From Bacillota bacterium (GTDB taxonomy: Bacteria > Bacillota > Dethiobacteria > DTU022 > JAAZDR01), in NCBI GenBank assembly GCA_012512705.1, contig JAAZDR010000112.1, positions 1 to 9,288 of the forward strand: a DNA stretch of 9,288 bases. Direction: 5' to 3'. Of this stretch, positions 1-7,478 are shown piece by piece. The notes below the pieces were generated by a model, which saw nothing but the letters and a program-made list of their open reading frames with translations, ran no database searches and was not told the DNA's origin. How positions within the stretch are numbered: the first letter of the stretch is position 1; every line of letters begins with the position of its first letter. Both the position numbers and the translations under genes were made by a program.

Positions 1-693
1 ACCATAGTGGGCATGTTTACCGGGGTTACCCAGGTTCCCACTGGAATAGGTGATATTATTGGTGCACCGGCGAGCATCACTCCTCTTCTTTTCCAACTTG
101 ATCTCCGAGGGGCTTTTAATCTTGGTTTTATGATTATCTTTGCCCTCGCATTTGTTGATCTCTTTGATACCATGGGAACCCTTATGGGAACCGGTGCCCG
201 TGCCGACTTTCTGGACAAGGAAGGGAAGCTTCCGCGTATAAAGAAAGCGATGACTGTTGATGCTATAGGGACCATGGGCGGTGCAGTTTTGGGAACGAGT
301 ACAGTAACCACTTATGTTGAGTCCACAGCAGGGATCTCAGAAGGTGGTCGGACAGGTTTTACTTCCATTGTTGTTGGCGTTCTCTTCCTCTTAGCACTCT
401 TCTTTACGCCTCTGGTGGGCATCGTCCCTGGTTACGCTACAGCACCCGCTTTGGTTATTGTTGGGGTGTTGATGACTGGTGCGGTTACTCAGATAAACTT
501 CGAAGATTTCACAGAGGCTTTTCCCGCTTTCTTGACAATTGCTGTAATGCCGTTTGCCTATTCGATCGCTGACGGAATTGCTGCCGGTTTTCTCGCTTAC
601 CCAATTATTAAGCTGGTTGCCGGACGGAGAACGGAAGTGCACTGGTTTATGTATATTCTTGCTTTGGTATCTTTGATTCACTTTGTCGCTTAA
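1..693 (+). CDS. NCS2 family purine permease (AzgA/PbuG-like), 5'-truncated
   Basis: This is the C-terminal half (about 230 residues) of an integral-membrane transporter predicted to import purine bases such as hypoxanthine, guanine or adenine by proton symport. The frame is open from base 1, so the true start lies upstream; the GTG at 7 and ATG at 13 are internal codons. Family members are usually about 430-480 residues. Hallmarks of the AzgA/PbuG branch are the FVDLFDTMGTL segment, followed by DKEGKLPR, then TSTVTTYVESTAGI with the downstream GGRTG, and later PAFLTIAVMPFAYSIADGI. At least four hydrophobic stretches separated by short loops are visible, including VVGVLFLLALFF and the C-terminal YILALVSLIHFV. 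It lies 78 bp before purE on the same strand, which fits purine salvage next to de novo synthesis. Family call is secure. The exact base transported is inferred from the branch, not readable here. Confidence 0.93.
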   Translation, partial: TIVGMFTGVTQVPTGIGDIIGAPASITPLLFQLDLRGAFNLGFMIIFALAFVDLFDTMGTLMGTGARADFLDKEGKLPRIKKAMTVDAIGTMGGAVLGTSTVTTYVESTAGISEGGRTGFTSIVVGVLFLLALFFTPLVGIVPGYATAPALVIVGVLMTGAVTQINFEDFTEAFPAFLTIAVMPFAYSIADGIAAGFLAYPIIKLVAGRRTEVHWFMYILALVSLIHFVA

Positions 694-718
694 GATAATT
701 AGGATAAAAAATTATGTA

Positions 719-746
719 AATAGGGGCCGTAACTTACGGCCCTATT
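719..746 (+). terminator. Strong hairpin between permease and purE, terminator-like without a U-tract
   Basis: A near-perfect inverted repeat pairs about 12 bp, from AATAGGG/CCGTA to TACGGCCCTATT, with one bulged G and a 3-nt ACT loop. It starts 25 nt after the permease stop codon and ends about 11 nt before the purE ribosome binding site. The sequence after it (ACAACTCAAAG) has no T-run, so it is not a classical intrinsic terminator on the + strand. It could be a weak terminator, a processing or mRNA-stability hairpin, or an attenuator between permease and pur genes. The fold is seen directly; the function is inference. Confidence 0.5.
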
Positions 747-757
747 ACAACTCAAAG

Positions 758-763
758 AAAGGA
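758..763 (+). promoter_or_regulatory. Ribosome binding site deciding the purE start
   Basis: The AAAGGA motif here lies 8 nt before the ATG at 772. It overlaps the alternative ATG at 763, which therefore has no usable upstream site. This supports 772 as the purE start. Confidence 0.65.
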
Positions 764-771
764 TGGGGACG

Positions 772-1305
772 ATGGCTGAATCACCGTTAGTGGGCATTAT
801 CATGGGCAGCGATTCTGATTTAAAAATTATGAGTGCGTCAGCCCAAGTTCTCGCAGATTTGGGAGTGCCTTATGAACTAACAATTGCCTCCGCCCATCGG
901 ACGCCGCAAAGGCTGTTTGACTATATCCGCCGAATTGAAGAACGGGGACTAGAGGTGATTATTGCTGGCGCTGGCGGTGCTGCGCATCTTCCGGGTGTGG
1001 TTGCCTCTTTAACCACCTTGCCGGTGATCGGTGTGCCGATAAAATCTCCGACTTTAAACGGTGTTGATTCCCTTTATTCCATTGTCCAGATGCCCTCTGG
1101 GGTGCCTGTTGCCACCGTGGCAATCAACGGGGCAAAGAATGCTGGGTTGCTGGCAGTGCAGATTTTAGGTGTTAAGGAGCGCCGTTGGCGTGAAAAATTT
1201 TCGGCATACAAAGCAGCATTGGCAGCAGATGTGGAGGAGAAGGCGGCCAGGCTGGAAAAGTTAGGCTACGAGGCTTATCAGGCTACTAAAAGTGAAGGCA
1301 GGTAG
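772..1305 (+). CDS. purE: N5-carboxyaminoimidazole ribonucleotide mutase (PurE, class I)
   Basis: PurE moves the carboxylate of N5-CAIR to C4, giving CAIR, in the cytoplasmic route to IMP. The 177-residue length is normal. The substrate loop GSDSDLK sits at residues 12-18, the catalytic-histidine motif SAHRTP at 40-45 (His42), and the glycine-rich AGGAAHLPG at 67-75. The C-terminal half has the conserved [12 protein letters not shown] segment. The SAHRTP and SIVQMP motifs resemble the bacterial class I enzyme, which works with PurK on N5-CAIR, rather than class II PurE that uses CO2 directly; that assignment is from memory of the families. I place the start at the ATG at 772, not the in-frame ATG at 763, because AAAGGA is correctly spaced for 772 and the protein then begins [16 protein letters not shown]. 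It is the first pur gene of the cluster, and no purK or purC follows it. Confidence 0.96.
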   Translation: MAESPLVGIIMGSDSDLKIMSASAQVLADLGVPYELTIASAHRTPQRLFDYIRRIEERGLEVIIAGAGGAAHLPGVVASLTTLPVIGVPIKSPTLNGVDSLYSIVQMPSGVPVATVAINGAKNAGLLAVQILGVKERRWREKFSAYKAALAADVEEKAARLEKLGYEAYQATKSEGR

Positions 1306-1310
1306 GGCAG

Positions 1311-1388
1311 ATGACTAAAACTCTTTCTGTTGCCGAAGATGGGCTTGCACAAAAGATGGAGGAGGTGATCCTATGGCTGGTGAAATAA
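1311..1388 (+). CDS. Possible 25-codon leader ORF overlapping the purF start
   Basis: An ATG at 1311, 5 nt after the purE stop, opens a 25-residue frame beginning MTKTLSVAEDGLAQ and ending LWLVK, with TAA at 1386-1388. It overlaps the first 16 nt of purF in another frame, and its codons run across the purF ribosome binding site. A weak purine-rich stretch (AGGTAGGG, 1299-1306) could serve as its own ribosome binding site. I recognise no family. It may be a short regulatory or coupling ORF that lets ribosomes from purE reach purF. It could also be a remnant of a gene lost between purE and purF, or pure chance. At this length chance is a serious possibility, so confidence is low. Confidence 0.28.
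   Translation: MTKTLSVAEDGLAQKMEEVILWLVK
1361..1370 (+). promoter_or_regulatory. Near-consensus ribosome binding site of purF
   Basis: GGAGGTGATC is close to a full complement of the 16S rRNA 3' end, and GGAGG lies 7 nt before the purF ATG. It is one of the strongest ribosome binding sites in the window. It fixes the start at 1373 and sits inside the possible small ORF 1311-1388. Confidence 0.8.
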
Positions 1389-2761
1389 AAATAGTAGAGT
1401 CCGGCGTCGACCATCCAGAAGAAGCATGTGGAATTTTTGGCATAATGTCCCCTGACCAGGATGTTGCTCGCCTCACCTATTACGGTCTTTATGCCCTTCA
1501 ACATCGAGGCCAAGAAGGTGCCGGCATCGCTGTCAGTGATGGAGAGAGGATCGGGGTCAAAAAAGGAATGGGCCTTGTTTCCGAAGTTTTTCCTACACCG
1601 GATTGCCTCCCCAAGCAAAAAGCTTCCCTCGCTTTAGGCCATGTCCGCTATTCAACATCCCGTAGCAGCAGTTTCGCTAACATTCAACCGCTCTTATTTC
1701 GCTACCGCCACGGCTGCTTGGCTGTCGCGCATAATGGGAATCTTTTAAACGGAGACGAACTGCGCCAGCGCCTTGAAGCCGACGGTTCCATTTTTCAGAC
1801 TGAAACAGATTCAGAGTTAATCGCTCATCTTATCGCCCGGTATGGGCATGATAATTTAATAGCTTCCCTTAAAGCTGCCCTTCCTTATATCCATGGTGCT
1901 TTCTGTTTCGCTTTCATGACTGATGACATACTTATCGGTTTGCGAGATCCCCTGGGGATTCGTCCCCTCTCTATCGGCAGGCTCGGTAAGGGGTATATCC
2001 TTGCCTCAGAAACATGTGCTTTTGATACAGTAGGGGCTGAATTTGTCCGTGATCTTGCTCCGGGAGAGATGGTTGTGATCGATAAAAATGGGCTCCATGC
2101 GGAGCAGGTCTTACCCTCTGTGCGTACAGCCCTCTGTATTTTTGAATTTATCTACTTTACCCGCCCTGATAGCAACTTTCACAAAGAAAATGTTCACTTG
2201 GTGCGTAAGGCGCTGGGGAGGCAGCTAGCAAAAGAACATCCTGTAGATGCTGATATCGTTACCGGGGTGCCTGATTCAAGCCTTGCTGCTGCCTCTGGGT
2301 ATGCGGAGGAGATCGGGATCCCCTATGAAATGGCTTTGATTAAAAATCGCTATATTGGTCGTACTTTTATTAAGCCAATACAAGATGATCGTGAGTTTAG
2401 GGTTGGTTTAAAGCTAAACCCAGTGCGCAAAATTATCGCCGGGAAAAAAGTGGTGATTGTTGACGATTCTATTGTTCGCGGAACCACAAGCCTGCGTCTG
2501 GTAAATATGCTTCGCCAGGCGGGAGCGAAAGAAGTCCACATGCGCATCAGCTCTCCTCCGGTAATCGCCCCCTGTTTTTACGGGATTAACACTCCTTCGA
2601 CAGATGAGTTGATCGCTGCCCAAAAAAATGTCCAAGAGATTAAAGAGATGATTGGAGCTGATAGTCTCGCTTTTTTAAGCAGGCAGGGAATGTTGGACTG
2701 TTTTAACCTTCCGCCGGAGGGTTTTTGTCTCGCCTGTTTCAGCGGCGAATATCCGATTTAG
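1373..2761 (+). CDS. purF: Amidophosphoribosyltransferase (glutamine PRPP amidotransferase)
   Basis: PurF catalyses the committed step of purine synthesis, PRPP plus glutamine to 5-phosphoribosylamine. The 462-residue length is normal. The N-terminal class II glutaminase (Ntn hydrolase) domain starts with the nucleophile Cys19 in CGIFGI, so an 18-residue propeptide (to Glu-Glu-Ala) should be removed. ALQHRGQEGAG, GHVRYST and AHNGNL follow. The C-terminal phosphoribosyltransferase domain has the PRPP loop VIVDDSIVRGTTS at about 361-373. Cys255, Cys401, Cys452 and Cys455 fall where the B. subtilis enzyme ligates its 4Fe-4S cluster, with the C-terminal CLACFSGEYP motif intact. It is therefore the Fe-S, propeptide-bearing type, in that family oxygen-sensitive and inhibited by AMP and GMP. 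The start is fixed by an excellent ribosome binding site. It lies between purE and purM and is transcribed with them. Confidence 0.97.
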   Translation: MAGEIKIVESGVDHPEEACGIFGIMSPDQDVARLTYYGLYALQHRGQEGAGIAVSDGERIGVKKGMGLVSEVFPTPDCLPKQKASLALGHVRYSTSRSSSFANIQPLLFRYRHGCLAVAHNGNLLNGDELRQRLEADGSIFQTETDSELIAHLIARYGHDNLIASLKAALPYIHGAFCFAFMTDDILIGLRDPLGIRPLSIGRLGKGYILASETCAFDTVGAEFVRDLAPGEMVVIDKNGLHAEQVLPSVRTALCIFEFIYFTRPDSNFHKENVHLVRKALGRQLAKEHPVDADIVTGVPDSSLAAASGYAEEIGIPYEMALIKNRYIGRTFIKPIQDDREFRVGLKLNPVRKIIAGKKVVIVDDSIVRGTTSLRLVNMLRQAGAKEVHMRISSPPVIAPCFYGINTPSTDELIAAQKNVQEIKEMIGADSLAFLSRQGMLDCFNLPPEGFCLACFSGEYPI

Positions 2762-2799
2762 AGTGTTAAAATTGTAATTAAACAAAGGAGAGAAACTGA

Positions 2800-3840
2800 T
2801 TGGCAAGGGATGGTTTTAGCTACAAAAGGGCTGGAGTTAATATCGATGCTGCTAACGAAGCGGTTGAGCGGATCAAGGGTATAGCAGCCTCCACTTTTCG
2901 TTCGGAAGTTTTAAGTGAACTGGGAGGCTTTGGGGGTCTCTTTGCCCTTAGCCCGCAGCGCTACCGCCAGCCGGTGCTCGTCTCTGGTTGCGACGGAGTG
3001 GGTTCAAAGCTTAAGATCGCCTTCTTGCTGAATAAACACAACACAATTGGTATTGATTGTGTGGCGATGTGTGCTAATGATGTTTTGGCCCAGGGAGCGG
3101 AGCCGCTGTTTTTCCTTGATTATCTTTCTGTAGGGAAGTTGGATCCACTGCAGGTGGAACAGATTGTAGAAGGGATCGCTGAAGGCTGTCGTCAGGCGGG
3201 GTGTGCCCTGATCGGCGGAGAGACAGCGGAAATGCCTGGTTTTTATCGTGAAGGGGAATATGATCTCGCTGGTTTTATCGTCGGGGTAGCGGAAAAAAAC
3301 AGGTTGATTAACGGTGTAAATATTGAAGCGGGGGATCGTGTGATCGGTCTTCCCTCCAGCGGTCTTCATTCTAATGGTTATTCCTTGGTGAGAAAAGTGC
3401 TCCTCGAACATGCACGCCTGGATTTAGATGCGGTTTATGAGGGAATGAAAGTGACTTTAGGAGAGGAGCTGCTTCGCCCGACAAAGATCTATGTTTCCGC
3501 TCTGTTACCGCTCTTAGAGCATGATATGATCAAGGGGATTGCTCATATTACTGGGGGCGGGCTGCTGGAAAACCTGCCGCGTATTTTGCCTCAGGGCTTG
3601 GGTGCAGAGCTCTATCAAAAAAAATGGGAACGGCCGCCTATCTTTGAGCTCATCCGCGAAATGGGGGCCGTTAAGGAAGAAGAGATGTTTCGTACTTTTA
3701 ACATGGGTATTGGTCTCGTTTTTGTCGTTTCAGCGAAAGCAGTACCCCGGATCCTTGGGGATAGAGAGATGAAGGCGTACGGAGCGAGAGAAATTGGGGA
3801 GATCGTTCCAGATCCGGAGCAAAAAATCTCCATCTTATAG
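2800..3840 (+). CDS. purM: Phosphoribosylformylglycinamidine cyclo-ligase (AIR synthetase)
   Basis: PurM closes the imidazole ring, FGAM plus ATP to AIR, the substrate that PurE and its partner then carboxylate. The 346-residue length is typical. Family signatures in order: SYKRAGVNIDAAN at 7-19, GGFGGLFAL at 42-50, the nucleotide-binding loop SGCDGVGSK at 62-70, IGIDCVAMCANDVLAQGAEP at 83-102, GGETAEMPG at 139-147 and HITGGGLLENLPR at 249-261. The usual loop sequence is SGTDGVGTK, so Cys and Ser replace two threonines. Translation starts at a TTG with AAAGGAG 9 nt upstream; the nearby ATG at 2810 is out of frame. It follows purF by 38 nt and no terminator intervenes. PurS/Q/L, which supply its substrate, are not in this window. 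Confidence 0.96.
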   Translation: MARDGFSYKRAGVNIDAANEAVERIKGIAASTFRSEVLSELGGFGGLFALSPQRYRQPVLVSGCDGVGSKLKIAFLLNKHNTIGIDCVAMCANDVLAQGAEPLFFLDYLSVGKLDPLQVEQIVEGIAEGCRQAGCALIGGETAEMPGFYREGEYDLAGFIVGVAEKNRLINGVNIEAGDRVIGLPSSGLHSNGYSLVRKVLLEHARLDLDAVYEGMKVTLGEELLRPTKIYVSALLPLLEHDMIKGIAHITGGGLLENLPRILPQGLGAELYQKKWERPPIFELIREMGAVKEEEMFRTFNMGIGLVFVVSAKAVPRILGDREMKAYGAREIGEIVPDPEQKISIL

Positions 3841-3888
3841 ACCCTTATAACCCGAAATAAATCTAGAAGTAAAGGGAGGGAACTTAAT

Positions 3889-4491
3889 TTGAGACTAGGG
3901 GTACTTGCATCCGGCAGTGGAACGAACCTGCAGGCAATTATCGATGCTGTAGAAGCAAAAAAATTGCCGGCAGAGATTGCTGTGGTTGTCAGTGATAACG
4001 CTCAGGCTCCTGCCCTGGAGCGGGCCCGAAAGCATAGATATAAGCATATTTGTCTGAATCCGCGAAACTATAAAGGACGCGAAGAGTATGATGCTGCCCT
4101 TGTTTCCCTGCTGCAGCGTGAAAGAGTGGGGCTCGTTGTTCTTGCTGGATTTATGCGTTTGCTGTCCCGTTATTTTGTACGTGAATACGAAGGACGGATC
4201 ACCAATATACATCCATCGCTGCTTCCGGCTTTTCCAGGACTGAACGCTGTGCAGCAAGCTCTCAAATACGGTGTCAAGATAACCGGCTGTACCGTTCATT
4301 TTGTTGATGAGGGGGTGGACACGGGACCGATTATCGCTCAGGTAGCGGTTGCTGTGAAGGAAGGAGACACTGTAGAAACACTGCATCAGCGGATACATAG
4401 TGCAGAGCATAAACTATATCCTTGGGCTTTGGGTCTTATCTGTAGGGGTAAAGTAAGAGTAGAAGGGAGAAGGTGCATTATCAGTGATTAA
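3889..4491 (+). CDS. purN: Phosphoribosylglycinamide formyltransferase (GAR transformylase)
   Basis: PurN transfers the formyl group of 10-formyltetrahydrofolate to GAR, giving FGAR. The 200-residue length is normal. GSGTNLQAI at 9-17 binds the GAR phosphate and LAGFMRLLS at 85-93 lines the folate pocket. The catalytic trio Asn106, His108 and Asp144 sits in [12 protein letters not shown] and VDTGPI, at the same numbers as in the E. coli enzyme. The start is a TTG with GGGAGGG (3874-3880) 8 nt upstream. The last 8 nt overlap the GTG start of purH, so the two are probably translationally coupled. This is the folate-dependent type, not the formate-using PurT. Confidence 0.96.
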   Translation: MRLGVLASGSGTNLQAIIDAVEAKKLPAEIAVVVSDNAQAPALERARKHRYKHICLNPRNYKGREEYDAALVSLLQRERVGLVVLAGFMRLLSRYFVREYEGRITNIHPSLLPAFPGLNAVQQALKYGVKITGCTVHFVDEGVDTGPIIAQVAVAVKEGDTVETLHQRIHSAEHKLYPWALGLICRGKVRVEGRRCIISD

Positions 4492-6037
4492 AGAAGTCAA
4501 GCGTGCGCTAATCAGCGTCTCGAACAAAGATGGGCTGGCTTTCTTGGCGAAAGGCCTAAAAAAACTAGGCATTGAGGTGATCTCTACCGGGGGAACGGCT
4601 CGCGCTTTGCGTGCAGAAGGGTTGGCGGTGAAAGAAGCAGAAAGCGTGACCGGCTTCCCTGAAATTCTTGGCGGCAGAGTAAAAACGCTGCATCCGAAGA
4701 TTCATGCCGGGATACTGGCAAGGCGTGAACTTGAAGAACACCAGAAACAGCTTGATGAACACGGGATCGAACCGATTGATCTGGTGGTAGTCAATCTCTA
4801 CCCCTTTCAAGAGACGATTGCTAAAGAAGGAGTGACGCTAGAGGAAGCAATCGAAAATATAGATATTGGCGGCCCTGCTATGCTCAGGGCTGCGGCGAAA
4901 AACTATGCACATGTGGCCGTGGTCGTAAACCCGGAGCATTATGCGTCGGTTATTGCTGAACTTGAAGAAAAAGGCGGTTTAAGCGAAGAGACGCGGTTTC
5001 AGCTCGCGGTAGAGGCTTTTATCCATACGGCGCGGTATGACGGAGCGATCAGTAACTACCTCTCCGGACTCGGTGAACAAGAAAGTACTTTTCCGGCATC
5101 TCTGACCTATAGCTACAAAAAAGTTCAGGATCTGCGCTATGGGGAAAATCCGCAGCAAAAAGCTGCTTTTTATCAAGAGTACGGAGCAGATTTAGCTACA
5201 GTCGGCAAAGCCAAGCAGCTGCAGGGTAAGCCCCTATCATTCAATAACCTCAACGATCTAAATGCTGCTTGGGAAGCAGTACAGGAGTTTAATAAACCAA
5301 CGGTTGTAGCCCTCAAACATACAAATCCGTGCGGTGTAGCCTCCGCCCCTACCATCAGTGAAGCCTATGAGCGAGCGTATGAGGCGGATCCGGTATCAAT
5401 TTTTGGCGGGATAATAGCTGCTAATGGTGAGATAGACGCACAAACAGCACAGAAGCTGACAGATATTTTTCTTGAAGTGATCGTTGCTCCCGCGTTTAGC
5501 AAGCAGGCTCTTTCCATCCTTGGCTCAAAAAAGAATTTGCGACTCCTAACGATTCCCTTAAATAAAACAGAACAGGAGAAGAGGTATGATCTGAAGAAGG
5601 TTTCTGGTGGCCTGCTGATACAGGAGCTCGATACAGCTCCCGTGGAAGAGGGAGAGTGGAAAACAGTCACAGAACGTGAGCCTTCTGAAGAGGAAATGCT
5701 CGATCTTACTTTTGCTTTAAAAGTAGTAAAACACGTGAAGTCAAACGCAACAGTTCTGGCCAAAGGGGAGCAGACAATAGGAATAGGCGCTGGACAGATG
5801 AACCGTGTTGGCGCGGCACGCATCGCAATTGAACAAGCGGGAGAAAAAAACCGTGGCGGCGTTCTCGCCTCAGACGCTTTCTTTCCTTTTAAAGATACGG
5901 TGGAGCTGGCGGCAAAAGCTGGAATAACGGCGATTATCCAGCCTGGAGGCTCTTTACGCGATAAAGAGTCGATTGAAGCCTGCAACAAACATGGTATAGC
6001 GATGATCTTTACTGGGCGGCGCTATTTCAAGCATTAG
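4484..6037 (+). CDS. purH: Bifunctional AICAR transformylase / IMP cyclohydrolase
   Basis: PurH carries out the last two steps to IMP, formylating AICAR with 10-formyltetrahydrofolate and then cyclising FAICAR. The 517-residue length is normal. The N-terminal MGS-like cyclohydrolase domain (about 1-200) has [10 protein letters not shown] at 33-42, [15 protein letters not shown] at 64-78 and [14 protein letters not shown] at 127-140. The C-terminal AICAR transformylase domain (about 205-517) has LRYGENPQQ at 217-225, the catalytic Lys-His motif KHTNPCGVA at 278-286, [10 protein letters not shown], and near the end [17 protein letters not shown] and FTGRRYFKH. The GTG start overlaps the purN stop by 8 nt, with GGGAGAAGG upstream (4465-4473) inside purN. 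Both domains look intact. Confidence 0.97.
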   Translation: MIKEVKRALISVSNKDGLAFLAKGLKKLGIEVISTGGTARALRAEGLAVKEAESVTGFPEILGGRVKTLHPKIHAGILARRELEEHQKQLDEHGIEPIDLVVVNLYPFQETIAKEGVTLEEAIENIDIGGPAMLRAAAKNYAHVAVVVNPEHYASVIAELEEKGGLSEETRFQLAVEAFIHTARYDGAISNYLSGLGEQESTFPASLTYSYKKVQDLRYGENPQQKAAFYQEYGADLATVGKAKQLQGKPLSFNNLNDLNAAWEAVQEFNKPTVVALKHTNPCGVASAPTISEAYERAYEADPVSIFGGIIAANGEIDAQTAQKLTDIFLEVIVAPAFSKQALSILGSKKNLRLLTIPLNKTEQEKRYDLKKVSGGLLIQELDTAPVEEGEWKTVTEREPSEEEMLDLTFALKVVKHVKSNATVLAKGEQTIGIGAGQMNRVGAARIAIEQAGEKNRGGVLASDAFFPFKDTVELAAKAGITAIIQPGGSLRDKESIEACNKHGIAMIFTGRRYFKH

Positions 6038-6092
6038 GGAAAATTGTAGCCGTGAATTTGAGATAATATATACAATACGAGGGTGAGAAAAT

Positions 6093-7367
6093 ATGCGACT
6101 TTTAGTTGTTGGCGGCGGAGGAAGAGAGCATGCTCTGGTTTGGAAAATAAATCAGAGCCCCCTGGTAGAAAAAATTTACTGCGCGCCTGGCAACCCGGGA
6201 ATCTCTGAACTGGCTGAACAGGTTGCTATCGATGCTGAGGATTTAGAAGAACTCCTCCACTTTGCGGAAGAGCAAAAGATTGATCTGACCGTGGTTGGTC
6301 CCGAGGCGCCGCTTGTAGCCGGGATTACGGATTTGTTTGCCTCTCGGGGTCTTGCTGTCTTTGGACCAAACCAGAAGGCGGCGCAGATGGAGGGGAGCAA
6401 GGTTTTTGCGAAAGAGTTTCTGCGTAAATACGGGATCCCTACAGCAAATTTCCGTGTCTTTGAAAGCTTTGACAGCGCTTACTACTACTTAAAAAATACG
6501 GATTTCCCCATTGTGATCAAGGCTGATGGCCTGGCAGCTGGGAAAGGGGTTACTGTGGCCCAAAATCGTGAACAGGCTTTTATGGCCCTGCAGCAGATTA
6601 TGCAGGAGAAAAAATTTGGCGCAGCTGGGGAGCGTGTAGTCATCGAAGACTGTTTATATGGAGAAGAGGTCTCCGTTTTGGTCCTTACTGACGGCAAAGA
6701 TTATCTTTTGCTCCCCGATGCCCAGGATCATAAGGCAGCCTTAGAAGGGGATCGCGGTCCAAATACAGGTGGTATGGGTGCGTATTCGCCAGCACCGGTG
6801 TTTAGTGAAGAACTTAAAAAAAATGTGGAAGAAAAGATTATTAAACCTGTCCTTAAAGGGTTGCAAAACGAAGGGATTACTTATCGCGGTGTTCTCTATG
6901 CGGGTCTGATGATTACTGATGCAGGTCCCCTAGTTTTAGAATTAAATGGTCGTTTTGGTGATCCTGAAACACAGGTGATCCTCCCGCGCATTGTCTCCGA
7001 TATAGTGCCCCTTCTTATCGCTTGTGCTGGAGGAGTGCTGAAAGGGCATACATTAGAGATTGCCCCAGATTATTGTGCTTGTGTAGTTCTTGCATCCCAA
7101 GGTTACCCAGGTGCCTATAAGAAAGGGTTTTTAATTGAAGGGCTGGAAAACTTTAGTGCTCATACAAACCCCCTTGTTTTTCAGGCCGGGACAAAAGAAA
7201 AAAACGGTCAGGTTTTTACCGCTGGTGGCCGTGTCCTCGGGGTTACAGCCTGGGACATTAACCTAAAAGGGACGCTGGAAAAAGTATACGAGGCAGTGGA
7301 TAAAATTAACTTCAAAGGCAAACATTTCCGAAGGGATATTGGTTACAGGGCGCTCAAACGGTTTTAA
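6093..7367 (+). CDS. purD: Phosphoribosylamine-glycine ligase (GAR synthetase)
   Basis: PurD joins glycine to phosphoribosylamine using ATP to make GAR, the step right after PurF and before PurN. The 424-residue length is normal for the single-function bacterial enzyme. The N-terminal domain opens with VVGGGGREHAL at 5-15 and has APGNPG at 31-36 and VVGPEAPL at 67-74. The ATP-grasp core has GSKVFAKEFL at 101-110, KADGLAAGKGV at 143-153, the DAQDHK and GPNTGGMGAYSPAP run between 209 and 235, and ELNGRFGDPETQ at 283-294. That last motif is more often EFNARFGDPETQ; the metal-binding Glu and Asn are kept. The ATG has GAGGGTGAG just upstream (6079-6087). It ends the pur set, 55 nt after purH. No clear terminator follows it. 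Confidence 0.97.
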   Translation: MRLLVVGGGGREHALVWKINQSPLVEKIYCAPGNPGISELAEQVAIDAEDLEELLHFAEEQKIDLTVVGPEAPLVAGITDLFASRGLAVFGPNQKAAQMEGSKVFAKEFLRKYGIPTANFRVFESFDSAYYYLKNTDFPIVIKADGLAAGKGVTVAQNREQAFMALQQIMQEKKFGAAGERVVIEDCLYGEEVSVLVLTDGKDYLLLPDAQDHKAALEGDRGPNTGGMGAYSPAPVFSEELKKNVEEKIIKPVLKGLQNEGITYRGVLYAGLMITDAGPLVLELNGRFGDPETQVILPRIVSDIVPLLIACAGGVLKGHTLEIAPDYCACVVLASQGYPGAYKKGFLIEGLENFSAHTNPLVFQAGTKEKNGQVFTAGGRVLGVTAWDINLKGTLEKVYEAVDKINFKGKHFRRDIGYRALKRF

Positions 7368-7435
7368 GTTTTATACTTATCCCCAATACGGCAGGAATTA
7401 TAGTTCTGTTAGAGAAATAAGTAATTCATTGATTG

Positions 7436-7462
7436 TTGACTAAAATAACTCTAATTTATTAG
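7436..7462 (+). promoter_or_regulatory. Weak candidate promoter upstream of cobO
   Basis: TTGACT (7436-7441) is a good match to a -35 box, but the best -10 partner, TATTAG at 7457-7462, is only 15 nt away and matches 4 of 6 positions. The AT-rich gap after purD is the most plausible place for a new promoter in the second half of the window. This pairing is a guess. Confidence 0.22.
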
Positions 7463-7464
7463 AG
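7449..7464 (+). repeat. Perfect 7-bp inverted repeat next to the cobO ribosome binding site
   Basis: CTCTAATTTATTAGAG is a perfect palindrome with 7-bp arms and a TT centre. Its right arm runs into the GAGGGGAGAGG ribosome binding site of cobO, and it overlaps the weak promoter candidate. It could be an operator for a dimeric regulator. As RNA it could only form a hairpin by giving up central pairs. AT-rich gaps produce such palindromes by chance fairly often. Confidence 0.4.
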
Positions 7465-7478
7465 GGGAGAGGTTTTTC

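Noticed and set aside
7..15. GTG at 7 or ATG at 13 as the start of the permease gene
   Set aside because: The frame is open through base 1 and the protein lacks the whole N-terminal half of the family, so the gene begins upstream of the window.
763..771. ATG at 763 as the purE start
   Set aside because: The only good ribosome binding site overlaps it, and the ATG at 772 has the right spacing.
694..771. A purine riboswitch or PurR operator before purE
   Set aside because: Apart from the hairpin at 719-746 the 78-bp gap shows no purine aptamer core and no paired PurR boxes. If such control exists it probably lies upstream of the permease, outside the window.
3539..3772. A 77-codon plus-strand frame inside purM
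   Set aside because: It is an out-of-frame internal stretch of an intact purM with no recognisable product.
3851..3860. CCCGAAATAA before purN, reminiscent of half of a PurR box
   Set aside because: It is a single partial match inside the operon, with no second box and no promoter next to it.
3895..4410. A 171-codon minus-strand open frame opposite purN
   Set aside because: purN is intact with all catalytic residues, and the antisense product shows no domain or ribosome binding site pattern.
5365..5988. A 207-codon minus-strand open frame inside purH
   Set aside because: It lies wholly opposite a well-conserved enzyme, its serine- and arginine-rich product resembles no family I know, and it is best explained as a shadow of purH codon use.
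7368..7448. An intrinsic terminator after purD
   Set aside because: Only a weak 5-bp bulged stem (CAGGAA...TTCTG, about 7392-7408) is present and no T-run follows it.
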